Source: Romanomermis culicivorax
Taxonomy: Eukaryota; Nematoda; Enoplea; Mermithida; Mermithidae
Length of the DNA: 64,000 bases
NCBI GenBank assembly: GCA_963922205.1
Contig: CAWUHX010000426.1
Span: 62,001-126,000 of the forward strand
Direction of reading: 5' to 3'
Shown here in pieces: positions 42,560-55,059 of this stretch; position 1 is the stretch's first letter; each line of letters begins with the position of its first letter. The notes beneath the pieces were generated by a model. It saw nothing but the letters and a program-made list of their open reading frames with translations. It was not told where the DNA came from and searched no databases. A program made the position numbers and the translations under genes.

Positions 42560-44209
42560 TCAAACACCCAAGCACCGTAGATACTATCGAAGGTCGTTAC
42601 ATTTGTGCAGTGATTGTTTGACTGCTATCCCGATTTTAATCCTGGCACCTTGAGCTTTTACCTTTTTTGCTCAAATAAGGTATATATCGCAGAACTCGAT
42701 ACATTCGCCCTGCTCAGTTTGATTCTAATCATCCTACCTTATTTGTTTGTCATTCATGAAGCGAGTACATTGAGCAACGTGTTTAAATTCTTCAACTGTA
42801 TCAATTATTTCACAGATCATTTAACTGGAAAATATGTCGGGTCAGTTCCAAGCAATGGTGAATCTCAATGAAAAAAATCACAATGTTCGAGTAATAAGAC
42901 CCAATACTCATAGTGTTCAAAGTTTACAGTCTGACAAGCCCGAAATTTCGGTCGGCATACAATTGGTGTTGATAGTTGTTGTATTGGTTATCGCCAATGT
43001 TTTTCTAACTTCTGCGAGTTTTGGTAACTTATGCGTCTATGGTGTCTTTGACTCTTTGTGAAGATATAAGATAAGGTATGAAAGCTTCCACAAAAAATTT
43101 GTTATGTATGTAATAACAATTATTCAAGAAACGTAAAGGTAAAATATTTCTGATGCCACTTAAAAGTTTTGATGATATTTCAATCATTTCAGGATTAGTA
43201 TTTGGAAAGTATTCAGGACGCCAGATGTCATATAGCTGAAAGTCCGGAGAATGTTTTCTGTACAAAGTTCTCGTATGGCACAACATGTAAGACATTCTAC
43301 ATAACAGTTGACGAATCAAAAGGTATTTACACCTGTTAACGACATGCACATGTTTCATATGCTAAACGCAGTGGTGTTATTTAAAATTTAAAAGAGTTAA
43401 AAGTTGGCTTAACATTTCATTATGTCATACTAATCCCAAAATGCCAATTTTTAGATTTTCCTTCTATCCTATGAATAGTTTTATTTTCGGGCATTTGTTC
43501 AATTGAGGTCAAATGTTTCATTGTGTTTTCAGCGCAGTTACATTTAGCCAATAGTTTTATCTTGTCATAACCCTCGCGATCTGATTTAGAAATCAAGACT
43601 GAAAGAAAATTTGGATTTGTGTGATTGGCCTCAACAATAAACCTTAAACTTGCAGTTGTGAAGCTAAGATCTACTTTCCACTAAAATTACCAGGCCGGTT
43701 TTTATCAATTGCTTCTAAATTAAAATATGACAAATAAATATGACTACCGTCAAGATCGTTAATACAAGATTTTCACTGAAGAATTTTTAACTCAAAATAT
43801 TTTCAAACATAAATTGCTCAAATCTACAAGTTTCCTGTCTGATGTGATGTATAACTTAGAAGAAAGAGTACTCGATTGTCCAGTTTAATAATTTTTAAGC
43901 GTTGAGAAAAAGTATACAACAGTATGATGGAAAAAAAATTCCGCCGTCTGCAGAAAGTTGGCTTTTGGCCCTTGAATGTTATTTTTTGCAACATTTCAAG
44001 CTGATCCATGTGCGAAGTCTACTTTGTTTTATTATCAAACCTCAAATCAATATAGAGGTGTTTATGCAGGATGATTGATTTTTCACTACGGTAATATTAA
44101 TTTTTATATCGTCTATTAATTCAGTCACTTGGATATTTGGATTTTATTTTTGAAGATACAATCGTGAGTGTATTGATTTAATATATTTTATGAAATTTTC
44201 TACTTCGAT

Positions 44210-44786
44210 TTGGACCGATTTGAAGATTTCTGGATAGAGCTTTTATGGCCAAAGGGCCTCTTTTCGTGCTTTATTTTAGCTTACTCATTTTTGCGTTTTT
44301 CGGCCCAATATAAGCTTGACAGGATGAATCGTCTTGAACAGTTGACTAGAAAGTGGAATTTTGGTTTTTTGGTAATTTCTTGGTGGATTCCACTAATCAT
44401 ATGGTCACTCATTTCGAAAAACTAGTTTTCTGCAAAGTGGAAAGCAATCAAGTACTCTACAGTTTCAGACTCTCTTGCCAATGTCATTATGTACATGATG
44501 CATTCATACTGGCATAAAATTGAAGAAAAGATTATAAACAAACATAAATCCCTAATTGGAAGCTAGTCAATCAACAAGTGACTTGTGTTGATATACCTTC
44601 GTTTTTTTATCCATGTGCGTGTTATATTAGGAGTTTCATAACTTTTTTTATGCAAATTCGTAATTCGAGAAAACATTAGCTGCTTTTTTTAAGTAACGAA
44701 TTTAATTACATCAATTAACTAAACGCAATGAATAATGCGATAAAAGAACCTAATTCTAGGTAGCCATATTTCTGGCAAGAGCCAAC
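44210..44786. other. 5' flank of decayed receptor copy 4
   Basis: No gene. Parts resemble 29860-30040 in front of receptor copy 2, showing that the second receptor unit was duplicated with its upstream DNA. Confidence 0.45.
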
Positions 44787-45586
44787 GGTCTATTCCCAAG
44801 TGAGCGATTCCAAAGTGAGTGAATTCCCAAGTGAGCGATTCCCATGTGAGCGATTGCCAAGTGAGCGATTCCCAAGTGAGCGAATTCCCAAGTGAGCGAA
44901 TTCCCAAGTGAGCGATTCCCATGTGAGCGATTCCCAAGTGAGCGAATTCCCAATTGAGTGATTTCCATGTGAGCGATTCCCATATGAACGATTCCCAATT
45001 GAGCGAATCCCCAAGTGAGCGAATTACCATTTGAGCGATTCTCATGTGAGCGATTCCCAATTGAGCGAATCCCAAGTGAGCGAATTCCCAATTGGGCGAT
45101 TCCAAACGAGTGATCGAGAATGTAATAACACTTTCTTCAGATCTTCCTTCTTTACCTGACATTTTTCTTTGTATGTATTTCTTTTTTCTTTCGTTTTCTG
45201 GGTATATTGTTAATGTTTTCGTTTATGCATGACAAAAGATGAAAGCCTAAAAACATACATAAACGAATACATTAACAATACACACAAAAAATAAAGAAAA
45301 AAATACATACAAAGAAACATATAAGGTAAGGAAGGAAAATATGAAGAAAGTGTTACTACATTCTCGATCGCTCGTTGGAAATCGCCCAATTGGGAATTCG
45401 CTCACTTGGGAATTCGTTCAATTGGGAATCGCTCACATGGAAATCGCTCACCTTGGAATTCGCTCACTTGGGAATTCGCTCAATTGGGAATTGCCAATAT
45501 GGGAATCGCTCAATTGGGAATTTGCTCACTTGGGAATTCACTCACTTGAGAATCGCTCACGGGAATCGCTCTCATGGGAATACCCC
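44787..45586. mobile_element. Foldback element B (minisatellite arms, 8-bp target duplication)
   Basis: 800 bp flanked by GAGCCAAC on both sides (44779-44786 and 45587-45594). Left arm 44790-45115 is about 22 units of a 13-15 bp repeat alternating GAGCGATTCCCAAGT and GAGCGAATTCCCAAGT forms; the right arm 45370-45580 is the inverse. Ends: GGTCTATTCCCA and, inverted, GGGGTATTCCCA. The centre (45115-45365) holds a second inverted repeat, CTTTCTTCAGATCTTCCTTC against GAAGGAAAATATGAAGAAAG. The same arms and centre occur in element A (2852-13453). An 8-bp duplication fits hAT-like transposition, but no transposase is present. Confidence 0.8.
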
Positions 45587-45596
45587 GAGCCAACAG

Positions 45597-45914
45597 CCGC
45601 AACATTGAGCTTCAAATGTTTGTGTTTGATTCAGAGCGGATTACTTTTCTAAATTTTGATAAGTTCGATTTAACCAGTAGCTAGCCGAGCCGTGAAAACA
45701 TCTTAAGCCGTGAGCTCTAACATTGCTTCTTGGTTCTTATGAGGCATTGCAATGGAAGTGAATGCTTTTGTAACTTTCAGTACATAAAATCTTTGCACCT
45801 GGTCATTGATGATCGAACGTTTTTGGTCAATCAAATGGACAACTACCGTTATTTTAGGAATCCTTTGTTGGAATGTGATATTAGGCACAATGGCCATTGC
45901 ACGGAATGAGTGAA
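45597..45914 (+). pseudogene. Decayed receptor gene copy 4, exon 1 only
   Basis: Aligns with exon 1 of receptor copy 2 from GCAACATGGAGCT (here GCAACATTGAGCTTCAAATG) to the NR end (ATGGCCATTGCACGGAATGA). The start ATG is lost, several stops and indels break the frame (for instance around 45680-45720), and the splice donor is changed. Exons 2 and 3 were not found before the retrotransposon at 47351. Foldback element B sits immediately upstream, between the old promoter region and the exon. Confidence 0.75.
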
Positions 45915-47350
45915 CTCAATGTCGAATTTCCCATTGAATCACAAAAGCAGAACAGGTAGTATTTTTTGTTTTCCATTCATTTGTCACGGCCCAAGCTGAA
46001 AGTGTAACCGGGGGCCTTGTTCGAAACTGAAGCGAAGGCAGGCAAGTATTTAAATTCGCTCTACTGGCGAATAAATGAGAATAAACGATAAAACTGAACT
46101 ACCACGTGAAAAAATACACTGCTTATATACAATCAGAACTGAGTCAAATATCACAGATGAGTGAATTGAATCAAACTAAGCATAAAACATCATACATAGA
46201 TACTGTAGAAATGTTTCACTGTAATTACAAGAATGTTGTCCTAAACTAGACATGAGAATACAAATACATCAAAACGATAACTGATAACGACAAACGTAGC
46301 AAAAAGATAGATTTGGAAACGCTTCATCAATGTCAAAATCTAAATATAATAATATCAGCAGGGTTTACTGAGGTATATACAGTGTTTCCCTGACACTGTA
46401 CCAATTTCTCGCTTTAGGAATCCCACAAATTTCAGAATGAGTTGTGTAAGCTTCATGATCTTTCAATTAATATACCTTCAGAATAGCAATCAGAGATTTA
46501 GAAAGCACTTGACTAGGTCTGAAGGCCTCGATCTTTATCTGAGAGTATACTACAGTAGCTTAAATGCTTGGAATTAGACAGTGTTAAAAATTAGAAGAGA
46601 AGCCTAGAACAGCAAAAAAATAATGAATTTCCAATTGATTGCTCTAGTTCAGAAAACAGCTGTACAATTCAGCCAATAATCCAGTCGATTCAGGCAAGTA
46701 AGCCATTTATGGACAACACCAGTTCAGCCCAAGTTGAAAATCTTTTCCATGGAACGTTTTTTTTTCAATCGACAAAATGAAAAAAATCACATTCTGATAG
46801 GTCTGGAGAATAAGGTGAGTGGACATCTGATGTACCAAAGGCAGCCTGCAGAACTGGAGCATTGTCGTTCTGAAGCAAAATTCTTTTGGTTAACTTGCAT
46901 CAATGTTTTTTTTATATATTAACAAACATGTCCTAATAATGAGTCACAGTATGGCCTTGTGATCATAGGTTTTGTCAGAGGGTCACATCCTGTGACCTTT
47001 GGCCCTGTCATTATTCCTTTTTATTCTAGCGGTCTTTGTGTAGGGAAGGGTTCAGTTTCCAATGCGTGTTTTTGCGATTAAAATTGTCTGACTCATAATT
47101 TGAAATTTCTGGTAGGTTTGATTTTGCGTAGATTCGTTATTTAAATGAAACTTAGTATTTGTTGTCATTCTATCTTATCCTACCTTTTTCTGCCACTTGT
47201 CCACTGCCAGTGGAGATGAGCTCGTTTTTACTGTTGTTTGTTAGCCAGTCGTGATTTCTTTTTGAGTAAACGTTTCTTGTTTGGAAGAATATCGGTCCTA
47301 GAATAATGAATTTTTGTAATTTTTCAGTATTGATTACTTTTCAGTACATC
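45915..47350. other. Intergenic, no gene seen
   Basis: AT-rich DNA between decayed receptor copy 4 and the second retrotransposon. The 62-codon frame at 46734-46922 has no domain I recognise. No repeat boundary was found. Confidence 0.4.
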
Positions 47351-47829
47351 TGTTGAGGTGGGCTCAGGTGCACGTGTTCAGCTTCCGGCGTCGGTGCGCA
47401 GGCGGTTGGACGCGGCGAGAAGTGGCGAGAAAGAAAGATAAATTTGCATAGGTTATTTCTGCCACTGTTTCGCGAGTTTTCTGTCTTTTTATCATTGTTA
47501 AAAAGATTAGATTTTATGGAGCGTCGCCGTGGTCGTCTTATTTATAATATTTTTGTATATTATTTATTATTGGCGTCGCCCTTCGTCACCCAATACAACT
47601 TGGACCTGTAAGTTGTTTTGTTTTGTGAGCGTAGTGGAAGGAGTTTATAAGTATAGGAGTGGAGACTTGGGTAGGAGCTCCTGAGGTACGTGTCAAGGTG
47701 TCCTGCCTGAGGTTTAGTGAGAGTTCTGGTGTATATCTGGTGAAACGTTTGGGAGAGTTTTGTGTTTGTTGCTGTTGTTAGCCTGTGGTTAGAACTGTTG
47801 CTTAATTGTGACCCCACAGCTGCCTAACA
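47351..47829 (+). repeat. 5' LTR of element 2
   Basis: 479 bp, begins TGTTGAGG and ends CCTAACA. It includes an AT-rich TATTTATAATATTTTTGTAT stretch (near 47537-47556) that could act as core promoter, and a GC-rich first 80 bases. The minus-strand open frame inside it recurs in the other LTR and is not a gene. Confidence 0.95.
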
Positions 47830-47831
47830 AG

Positions 47832-47849
47832 TGGTGGACTCTTAACGCC
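47832..47849 (+). other. Primer binding site of element 2
   Basis: TGGTGGACTCTTAACGCC, 2 bp behind the LTR. Its complement ends in CCA like a tRNA 3' end (GGCGTTAAGAGTCCACCA). The tRNA was not identified. Confidence 0.75.
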
Positions 47850-47937
47850 TCTCACGACGGATAACCGGAGAACCACCAGAAAAGTAACTAAACCTCCTGG
47901 GTTTTATTTGCAATCACATACCGGAAAAGTGAAAAAG

Positions 47938-50900
47938 ATGAGTATTCCGGTAGGAAAAATGTTGAGAACTCCTCCTAGGTCACACGAACCTAGTGTTTCG
48001 AATCTCGACTCTGCTGAAGAACACGCAGCGGTAGAAAAGGTTCAAGCACAGGCGCCTGAGACTGAAGGAAGGAGAGAGAGTGGAATTGCCGAAATGGCAA
48101 GAGTTGAAGAAGATTTGAGGAGAAGTGGTTTTGAGATGGCTAGGAGAGCCGAGATTGAAACTACTGTAAGTGGTAGTGTCAGAGGTCAGCAGACCTTTGA
48201 GAAGGAGAGACCGACGTCGCCCTCGAAGTTGGTCCATCCGATGGCCGAAACGCTGGAGGAGATTAGACGGAAATCGAAACCGGCGTGGAGGTCAAATTTG
48301 GTGGACATGAATTACGACGAGTATTACGAGGACGCGCCGGCCGACTTATACGACGACAAGTATTCGAGGCGATACGACCCCGAAATTACGAATTGGAGTC
48401 GACGAGAGGATCCGAGGGATCGAGTCGATCCCAAGGACGTACGAATTAATGCGCTGGAGAAAAAGGTCGAGTTATTGATCAAGGTTATCGAAAGCGCGCA
48501 AGTCAAGGAAAAAGAAACGGAGGATGATCAATGGAGGAAGATAGGTGAGTCTTCTTACCTTGAGAATAGAGTTGAGAGAGTAACTGAACCTAAGAGAGAG
48601 GTTCATTCAGAAGTTTATGTCAGGTCTCAAGAGGATAGAGACAAATATTCGGCTAGAGATAGAGGTTGGACTGAGGAGCCGCAGAGTTCGAGGAATGCTG
48701 AACAAGCACAATCGAATGCCTACGGTTACTCAGAGAATAGGAGGTCTAGGGAAAGGAAGGTGACTATTTGCGACGAATCGTCCCAGGGAGAGGACAGGTT
48801 TTCTCGTCCTACTCCTTGGAGAGATACCGCAAATAGAGCTGACCTTAGCCCTGAGAGGAGAAGAAAGAGAAAGTCGAAGAGTCGAAAGAGATCTCACAGA
48901 TCTAGAGCTAGAAGTAGACATTACTCAGATAGTGATAATAGCAGTTCATCTACTTCGAACTCTAGCTCAAGTGTTGAAGTTGATGTGAGAGATGTGGTAA
49001 AGGCCTTGAAACATAGACCTTTGCATGATAGTATAAAGCCGACAGAGGCTTTGAAGTTTTTTACTGATCTGGAAAGTGAGTTTCTGGAGAATACGGCTGA
49101 TAAAGTAAAGAAAGAGTGTTTGAGAAGGTTGTCTCAGAACACGGCAAGGAGGATAGCGAGAACATCCTCAAGTTATACAGAAGCGCGGAGGAATATTTTA
49201 AAGTATCTCGCGCCGACTTATGATTTGACGATGCTCAAAAGAGAGTTGTTTAATATGAAACAGGAAGAAGGCGAGTCAGCCTTAGAGTTTTTAAAGAGAT
49301 TGAGTAATCATGTGGATCTGGTCTATGCAGATCAGAGTGATCAAGTAAGGCAAGAGAATATTATTAATGCCTTCATTTATAAGAGTAGTCCGTTGTATCA
49401 GACGGAGTTGCAGGATGTATTGCCATCGATGAAAACATGGCAAGACCTTGCATACGCCGTAACTCAGATTGATAAAAAGTATAAGAATGTGTTTACTACT
49501 TTTGGAGCCAAAGATAAACCGATTGTAGTGAATCAAGTTGTAGCGGAGGAGATGTGCCCGGAAATTGCTTTTGTCGGGAATGCTCCGTATGGAAGTACTA
49601 AAAAGTATAACCAGACGAAGTCAAGACCACAAAATCAGTTGCAAAAGGCAGTAGAAGAGGAGAGAAGTGAGGAGAATGCGGAAGAGATGATACCTGGTCC
49701 GTCGCCTCGTGATGTCAAAAAATCTAACGAGGAGCAGGCCAAGGAGTCTTTTCTAGCTATTCTCTCAAAGGAGTGGCTACAATTGGTTCAGAAAGTAGAC
49801 AAATTACAAGTTACGCAGAGTGAAGCTTTAAAAGAGTTGACTACTGTGAAGGCTGCGTCTGCTGAAAAGCAGAAGCAGTTGAAGCAGCAGAGACCCTATT
49901 GCATTTATCATAAGAATAATACTCATGCTACGGAAGAGTGTAAGACATTAGCATACCGGCGTCAGCAACAGCAACGCGGTGGATTTAACCGTGGCATGTC
50001 TAATCAGTATTATGGTGGTGATAGGAATGCTTCATATAGAGGAAGTTTTAGAGGTATAGGTGGACCTCAGTTTGGATTTAGAGGAAGAGGAAGAGGTGCC
50101 TATTATGTAGGATTCCCCGAAGAAGATCAAATGTACGGGTATGACCCAGAGTTTGAGAGATACAGGGAATTCTGCAGACTTAGGGAGCAAGGCATCCAGT
50201 TGCAGAGGCAGCCTCAGTTGATGTTACCTGCACCAACTAGTCAACCTGCTATTCAGGGTAGTACCGTCCAGGATCAGTCTGGATCATTTGTTTCGAACCA
50301 GTCGCAACCTAGTTCGCATAACGTAATGGTGACAAGCCGTACGGATGTGGATGATGAAAGCGAAAAGAGTAGAAACAAATCTTCTAGTTTGGTTCTCGGA
50401 AGTATTATTCACCTGGATAAGGTGACACCTCTAGAGAAAGTGAAAGAAAGAGATTTGGCTCATGTGAAGTATGGGAGAAAAGCAACGGACGTAGAGAGAA
50501 GGTTGTTGGAAAATTATCCGAAAACGGTTCCTTTCTACATAAATGTGGTTATTAAAGAAACGGCTACCAGAGCTTTAATTGATACAGGAGCTCAGTGTAC
50601 GGTCATGTCTTCTAAGCTCCTGAAAAGGGCATTAGATGTTGATTATACAGTGTACCCTCGTATCCTTAAAGTGACTGTAGCTGATGGAAAAGTTGTGCAT
50701 GCCTATGGGTATGTACCAGTTTGTATGAAGACTGAATTCGGAAGTTTTCCAGTCAATGCTATAGTGTTGCCAGATGCAGGTGAGGACCTGATCTTAGGCA
50801 CAGATTTTTTAGCACACCCAGATTTAGGTGTGGTGATTGATTTCAAAAGGAATGCCATGACAATACAGGGCATTGAGAGAAAGATTGACGTAGTTCAAGT

Positions 50901-53900
50901 TCCTTCTGTAACTACTGTGCAAACGGTAATGGAAGAAGTAACTAAAGTCAGTGTGGCGTCGACTGATTGCATAAATCAAATTGTTTATCCAAAAGTTTGT
51001 CTGCTAAAGACAACTGTTGCAATTGTTGCATGTAGTAAAACCTACATTCCATATGGAACAGATGTTTTGATGAAGGCAAAACTTTGGGATCAACATGGAG
51101 ATGCCACGTTGAACGGAATTATTGTCGAATCAAAAGATTCTGAAAGGAAGTTCAGAATGGAGAAAGCGGTTGTAGACGGATCACAAGAGGAGTTTGTAGT
51201 ACTAATCTCCAATACCACAGGTTCTGGATGTCCGTTTGAGAGAGATCAAATCATTGGCTATACAGAATCTATGCTTATTGAAGATGATGATACGTACAAG
51301 AAGGTGAAAGGAATGAAAAAGATAAAGGAGGAAGAGGAATATCAGACCTGCATGGTAAAGGAAGGAATGCCTGCATTATCAAAAGCTGATTCTGTAGAGT
51401 TCTATACTTCACTATGCAAGATGATATCGAAGGCAAAAATATCGGAAGAGAAGAAAACGGAAGCTATAGAGTCTTTGTTGAAGTACAGAGATGTCTTTAG
51501 CTTGCCTGGTGATCCGGCTACTACAACCCCAGCTCTGACATGCAAGATAGATACAGGAGATGCAAGACCTGTAGCGAAGAGATATTACAGAGCTTCTATT
51601 AATAGTCGGCCAGGAGTAAGGCGACACATAAAGGAGATGTTGGATCAAGGAGTGATCGAGCCCTCGAAGTCACCGTGGGCTGCACCCTTGTTCCTGGTTG
51701 GAAAGAAAGATGGAACTACGAGACCCGTAGTGGATTTTAGAGGTATAAACGAAGTGACCAAGGATGATAAATATCCCATCCCGAGAATGGATGATTATTT
51801 AGATTGCCTTGGAAGAGCGAAGTTTTATACGACTCTAGATTTGAAGTCGGGATATTGGCAGGTCCCGATGGAGGAGGAGAGCAAGGAGAAAACGGCTTTT
51901 ATATGCCAAGAGGGCTTATTTCAGTTTAAAGTGATGCCGTTTGGGTTGAAGAATGCACCTGCTGAATTCCAAAGGATGATGGAGAGAATCCTTGGGGATT
52001 TGGTATGGAAAATTTGCCTAGTGTACATAGATGATATTATCATCTTCTCGAATACGTTCGAGGAACACTTAGAGAATTTGAACTTGGTGCTAGAAGCGTT
52101 GAGGAAGGCGAAGTTGACTCTTAAGCCAGAGAAATGTGAATTTCTTCCCGAGAAGGTGCACTTTTTAGGACACATCTTGGATGCGAATGGAATTTCTCCG
52201 GATCCTAAGAAGGTCAAGGCGATAACGGAATTTCCATTCCCGGATTCTGTTAAGAAAATGCAAAGATTCCTAGGTATGCTACAATGGTGTAAGAAATTTA
52301 TACCGGACCTAGCAGCACTAGCTGAACCTTTGTACAAATTAACAGGCAAGAAGGGAACATGGAATGTAACGGAGTTACATTACACAACTTTTGAGAAGCT
52401 CAAAGTAGCATTGACCTCAGTACCTTTCTTAAGACATCCAATTCTAGATGGATCCGCACGATTCATTCTTCAAACGGATGCCAGTGGAATTGCATTGGGA
52501 GCAGTGTTATGTCAAGAGACTGACTCGGAACGTTGGGTAGTTGCCTACAATAGTCGGATATTGCGGGCAGAAGAAAGGAAATGGTGCGCCACCGAAAGAG
52601 AATGCTTAGCTGTGGTTTACGGCCTTAAAATTTACAAACATTATCTTTTGGGCCAAAAGGTCAGGATTCAAACTGACCACAAACCACTATTATCAATGAG
52701 GGTGAATACACAGACTAACGACAAACTCAAGAGGTGGTACGCATTCATTTGCCAGTTTAATCACAAGTTGGAGTATGTGCCTGGCAGGCAGAATGCCATG
52801 GCAGATTTCCTCTCCAGGAAGGAGGAACCGGATGAGCAGAAAGAGAAGTTGCCACCAAAATGGGAGCTTATCTTTCAGAAAGAAGAAGTGAAATCTCTTA
52901 CTGAAGACGAAGTCCTTAACCAAAACCACAAAGTTTTAGTGAAACAACTTCGGGAACTCAGAGGAGATGAAGTGGATGAGGCTGTAGGAGTCTTCACTCC
53001 GGTGAAGATGGCCACAGCTTCAGTGGCTTCAAAGTATAGTGTTAGTGATGAAACTCAACTTAATATTTCTCCAGAATTTGATAATTATCGAACGCCTGAG
53101 AAATATGAAATTGAGGCGGTAGTCACTAGACAAATGGCAAAAAATTTGCAGCAGGAGGAAAAAGGACATCCTCCTGGGCAGGCAAAACCTAAAGAAGAGG
53201 TGAAAAGAATTTTTGAACCGAAAGAGAAGGAGTTTGAAGAAGCCCCAGAGATTGAAGATGGTAGACCAAAAGGGCTTATCTCAAACGCCTTGATGTCAAA
53301 GTTGCAAGGAAAGGATAAAGATCTAAAAGTGATCTTCGAGAAACTAGGTGCTAGTAGTAGCACTAAGTCTCAAAGTAGCTTTTATATCGATCAAGGGATA
53401 CTATATAGAGAGACTTTTGGCGAGGCAGAGGATCAAATTGTTGTCCCCTCTGTGCTCAAAAAAGTTGTCCTGCATCAGTATCATGGAGCAGTGATGATGA
53501 CGCATCAAGGGTTTAAGAGAACCCTTGCTATTATTAAGAAGCGGTTCTGGTGGCCGAGCATCGAGAAGGATGTTCGGAGCTGGATCAGCTTTTGTCCGAT
53601 ATGTCAAATTGCGACTCCAGGAAAGGCTACGATTCCGCCATTGAATCCAATCATTCCTAGAGGACCATTTGACATAGTTTCTGTAGATATTGTGGGAATA
53701 TCTCCCATGAGTGAGAAGAGACCGTATGTGATAGTATTTCAAGATTACTTTACAAAATGGGTGGAAGCAGAAATGATCCCGGATCAGTCTGCTGTAACCA
53801 TTGTGGACAGTTTTCTTCGGAATATTGTGTTCAGGCATGGAACCCCGGTGAAATTGTTGAGTGATAATGGTTCATGCTTTACAGCTGATTTGATGACGTC

Positions 53901-54588
53901 AGTCTGTAAATTATTGGAGTGTCAGAAGATTTTCACAACTGCCTACCATCCACAAGGAAATGGAATGGTTGAAAGGTTTAACCAAACCTTGATCAAGCAG
54001 TTGCGAAAAGTTGCTATAGAGGATTCAGATAAGTGGGACAGATATTTGCAATCTGTCGTTTTTGTGTATAATGCCACACCTCATACCTCAACAAAATGTT
54101 CTCCATTTGCCTTATTGAGAGGTCATGAGGCAAATTTTGGCATTAGTATTGGTGTTGCTAGAAACATAGTTCTGCCAATGAACTATGAGGCTTATAAGCA
54201 TATACTAACCGAAAGTTTAGTAGAAACTTATGAGACCATTTCAGAGAATATCAGGAAGGCTGCGGAGAGCAGTAAAAAGTTTTTTGACCGTAAAGCAAAG
54301 GCTCATGATTATTCCGTCAATGATTGGGTTTTGCTGAAAGTCGATAAACAGAAAAAACTGGGTCTTCCGTGGCAAGGACCGTATGTTGTTACTGATAATA
54401 AGAGATTATCAGAGAATGTGCTTGAAATCGCTCACTGGAGAGAGCCGCTGAAAAAGCAGGTGGTATCCGTGAGCAGGTTAAAGCACTTTCGCTACGAGAC
54501 CGGCAGATGGCTGCAGTCTAACGACGTGTCATCTAAGGACACGCAGTTTACTGTAGATTCAAAAATTGAGAATTATAAACTGCCGTAG
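47938..54588 (+). CDS. Gag-Pol polyprotein of element 2 (ORF1)
   Basis: 2,216 aa from the first ATG in frame (47938). Residues 1-370: charged N-terminal part with an Arg/Ser-rich block near 305-350 ([20 protein letters not shown]). Residues 370-540: Gag core. Residues about 655-668: a zinc-knuckle-like [14 protein letters not shown] with His at the second position, then an RG-rich stretch. Residue 882: protease DTGAQ. Residues 1200-1450: reverse transcriptase with [14 protein letters not shown] and YIDD at 1363-1366. Residues about 1510-1630: RNase H (QTDASG, ATEREC, TDHKPL). Then the integrase zinc finger (HH...CPIC), core Asp in SVDIVG, Asp in SDNGS (about 1976) and Glu in NGMVER, and a GPY motif (WQGPYVV). 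All catalytic residues that I can check are present and there is no frame break, so the copy could be active. Gag and Pol share one frame, so no frameshift is needed. Confidence 0.93.
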   Translation: MSIPVGKMLRTPPRSHEPSVSNLDSAEEHAAVEKVQAQAPETEGRRESGIAEMARVEEDLRRSGFEMARRAEIETTVSGSVRGQQTFEKERPTSPSKLVHPMAETLEEIRRKSKPAWRSNLVDMNYDEYYEDAPADLYDDKYSRRYDPEITNWSRREDPRDRVDPKDVRINALEKKVELLIKVIESAQVKEKETEDDQWRKIGESSYLENRVERVTEPKREVHSEVYVRSQEDRDKYSARDRGWTEEPQSSRNAEQAQSNAYGYSENRRSRERKVTICDESSQGEDRFSRPTPWRDTANRADLSPERRRKRKSKSRKRSHRSRARSRHYSDSDNSSSSTSNSSSSVEVDVRDVVKALKHRPLHDSIKPTEALKFFTDLESEFLENTADKVKKECLRRLSQNTARRIARTSSSYTEARRNILKYLAPTYDLTMLKRELFNMKQEEGESALEFLKRLSNHVDLVYADQSDQVRQENIINAFIYKSSPLYQTELQDVLPSMKTWQDLAYAVTQIDKKYKNVFTTFGAKDKPIVVNQVVAEEMCPEIAFVGNAPYGSTKKYNQTKSRPQNQLQKAVEEERSEENAEEMIPGPSPRDVKKSNEEQAKESFLAILSKEWLQLVQKVDKLQVTQSEALKELTTVKAASAEKQKQLKQQRPYCIYHKNNTHATEECKTLAYRRQQQQRGGFNRGMSNQYYGGDRNASYRGSFRGIGGPQFGFRGRGRGAYYVGFPEEDQMYGYDPEFERYREFCRLREQGIQLQRQPQLMLPAPTSQPAIQGSTVQDQSGSFVSNQSQPSSHNVMVTSRTDVDDESEKSRNKSSSLVLGSIIHLDKVTPLEKVKERDLAHVKYGRKATDVERRLLENYPKTVPFYINVVIKETATRALIDTGAQCTVMSSKLLKRALDVDYTVYPRILKVTVADGKVVHAYGYVPVCMKTEFGSFPVNAIVLPDAGEDLILGTDFLAHPDLGVVIDFKRNAMTIQGIERKIDVVQVPSVTTVQTVMEEVTKVSVASTDCINQIVYPKVCLLKTTVAIVACSKTYIPYGTDVLMKAKLWDQHGDATLNGIIVESKDSERKFRMEKAVVDGSQEEFVVLISNTTGSGCPFERDQIIGYTESMLIEDDDTYKKVKGMKKIKEEEEYQTCMVKEGMPALSKADSVEFYTSLCKMISKAKISEEKKTEAIESLLKYRDVFSLPGDPATTTPALTCKIDTGDARPVAKRYYRASINSRPGVRRHIKEMLDQGVIEPSKSPWAAPLFLVGKKDGTTRPVVDFRGINEVTKDDKYPIPRMDDYLDCLGRAKFYTTLDLKSGYWQVPMEEESKEKTAFICQEGLFQFKVMPFGLKNAPAEFQRMMERILGDLVWKICLVYIDDIIIFSNTFEEHLENLNLVLEALRKAKLTLKPEKCEFLPEKVHFLGHILDANGISPDPKKVKAITEFPFPDSVKKMQRFLGMLQWCKKFIPDLAALAEPLYKLTGKKGTWNVTELHYTTFEKLKVALTSVPFLRHPILDGSARFILQTDASGIALGAVLCQETDSERWVVAYNSRILRAEERKWCATERECLAVVYGLKIYKHYLLGQKVRIQTDHKPLLSMRVNTQTNDKLKRWYAFICQFNHKLEYVPGRQNAMADFLSRKEEPDEQKEKLPPKWELIFQKEEVKSLTEDEVLNQNHKVLVKQLRELRGDEVDEAVGVFTPVKMATASVASKYSVSDETQLNISPEFDNYRTPEKYEIEAVVTRQMAKNLQQEEKGHPPGQAKPKEEVKRIFEPKEKEFEEAPEIEDGRPKGLISNALMSKLQGKDKDLKVIFEKLGASSSTKSQSSFYIDQGILYRETFGEAEDQIVVPSVLKKVVLHQYHGAVMMTHQGFKRTLAIIKKRFWWPSIEKDVRSWISFCPICQIATPGKATIPPLNPIIPRGPFDIVSVDIVGISPMSEKRPYVIVFQDYFTKWVEAEMIPDQSAVTIVDSFLRNIVFRHGTPVKLLSDNGSCFTADLMTSVCKLLECQKIFTTAYHPQGNGMVERFNQTLIKQLRKVAIEDSDKWDRYLQSVVFVYNATPHTSTKCSPFALLRGHEANFGISIGVARNIVLPMNYEAYKHILTESLVETYETISENIRKAAESSKKFFDRKAKAHDYSVNDWVLLKVDKQKKLGLPWQGPYVVTDNKRLSENVLEIAHWREPLKKQVVSVSRLKHFRYETGRWLQSNDVSSKDTQFTVDSKIENYKLP

Positions 54589-55059
54589 CGCGTAGCGCTG
54601 TGTTTTTGTGTGTGTGTGCGTATGAATACCCCCCCATATTTTTTCGTCCCGAATTGTGAATTTAAGTACAAATTGTAATTAATTGTATTTATTTATGTAT
54701 TTATCGCGTATTTATTGTGTATTTTTAAATTTTCCTCGCGTAAATCAAAAAATTTCTCAAAATTTTTGGTAAAAAACCACTCTTCGCAAAAACCTAAATT
54801 TTTAAAACTTTTTTCGCGGCCTAAATCTTAAATTTTCCCGAGTCCGATTAATTTCGGAGGACATAACTAATTGTTGCCCCCCAATTCTGTGAATATTGGA
54901 AGAATTGGGAAAACCGCTGAGTTTTAGAGTGAAAATAGACAAAAAGTAGCGAAAGCGGAAAATTTGTCGATTTTTCAGCTCTTATAAAAAAAATTATTAA
55001 AAATTTTCGCAAAAATTGATAGCGCCGAATTAGTAGAATTCGAAAAAGAAGCGGAAGGA
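54589..55059 (+). promoter_or_regulatory. ORF1-ORF2 spacer with splice or trans-splice acceptor
   Basis: This spacer has no ORF. TTTTTCAG at 54971-54978 is a strong nematode-type 3' splice acceptor. The first ATG downstream of it is the ORF2 start at 55060, 81 bases on. The acceptor could receive a cis-spliced leader from the 5' end of the element or a spliced leader in trans, either of which would make a capped ORF2 message. Which one is inference. Confidence 0.55.

Larger units (their letters stand above)
38461..43115 (+). pseudogene. Decayed seven-transmembrane receptor gene, copy 3
   Basis: Relics of all three exons of receptor copy 1 are visible. Exon 1 relic (about 38775-39070): begins without the ATG-MVQP start, keeps LVCSICLILPVV-like coding, then a frame break near 38965 and loss of the final TGGAACAG/GT donor. 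Exon 2 relic: its first 60 bp lie at 41816-41880 and the rest at 42560-42767, separated by an inverted-repeat element; the GAG/GTGAGT donor has become AAG/CGAGTA. Exon 3 relic (42816-43110): TTATTTCACAG acceptor kept, a stop codon three codons in, and a deletion in the TM7 part. Upstream 38465-38600 resembles 24440-24560 and downstream 43310-44040 resembles 27830-28370, so this was copied together with its flanks. Confidence 0.8.

Noticed and set aside
44719-45652. Repetitive frames (GIRSLGNS and WESLTWE types) on both strands
   Set aside because: They are translations of the minisatellite arms of foldback element B in several frames.
46734-46922. Possible transposase fragment
   Set aside because: The short frame contains no motif that I can tie to a transposase family, and no terminal repeats surround it.
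47560-47817. 85-codon minus-strand frame, also at 61169-61426
   Set aside because: It lies within both LTRs of element 2, antisense to it, and is identical because the LTRs are. No domain.
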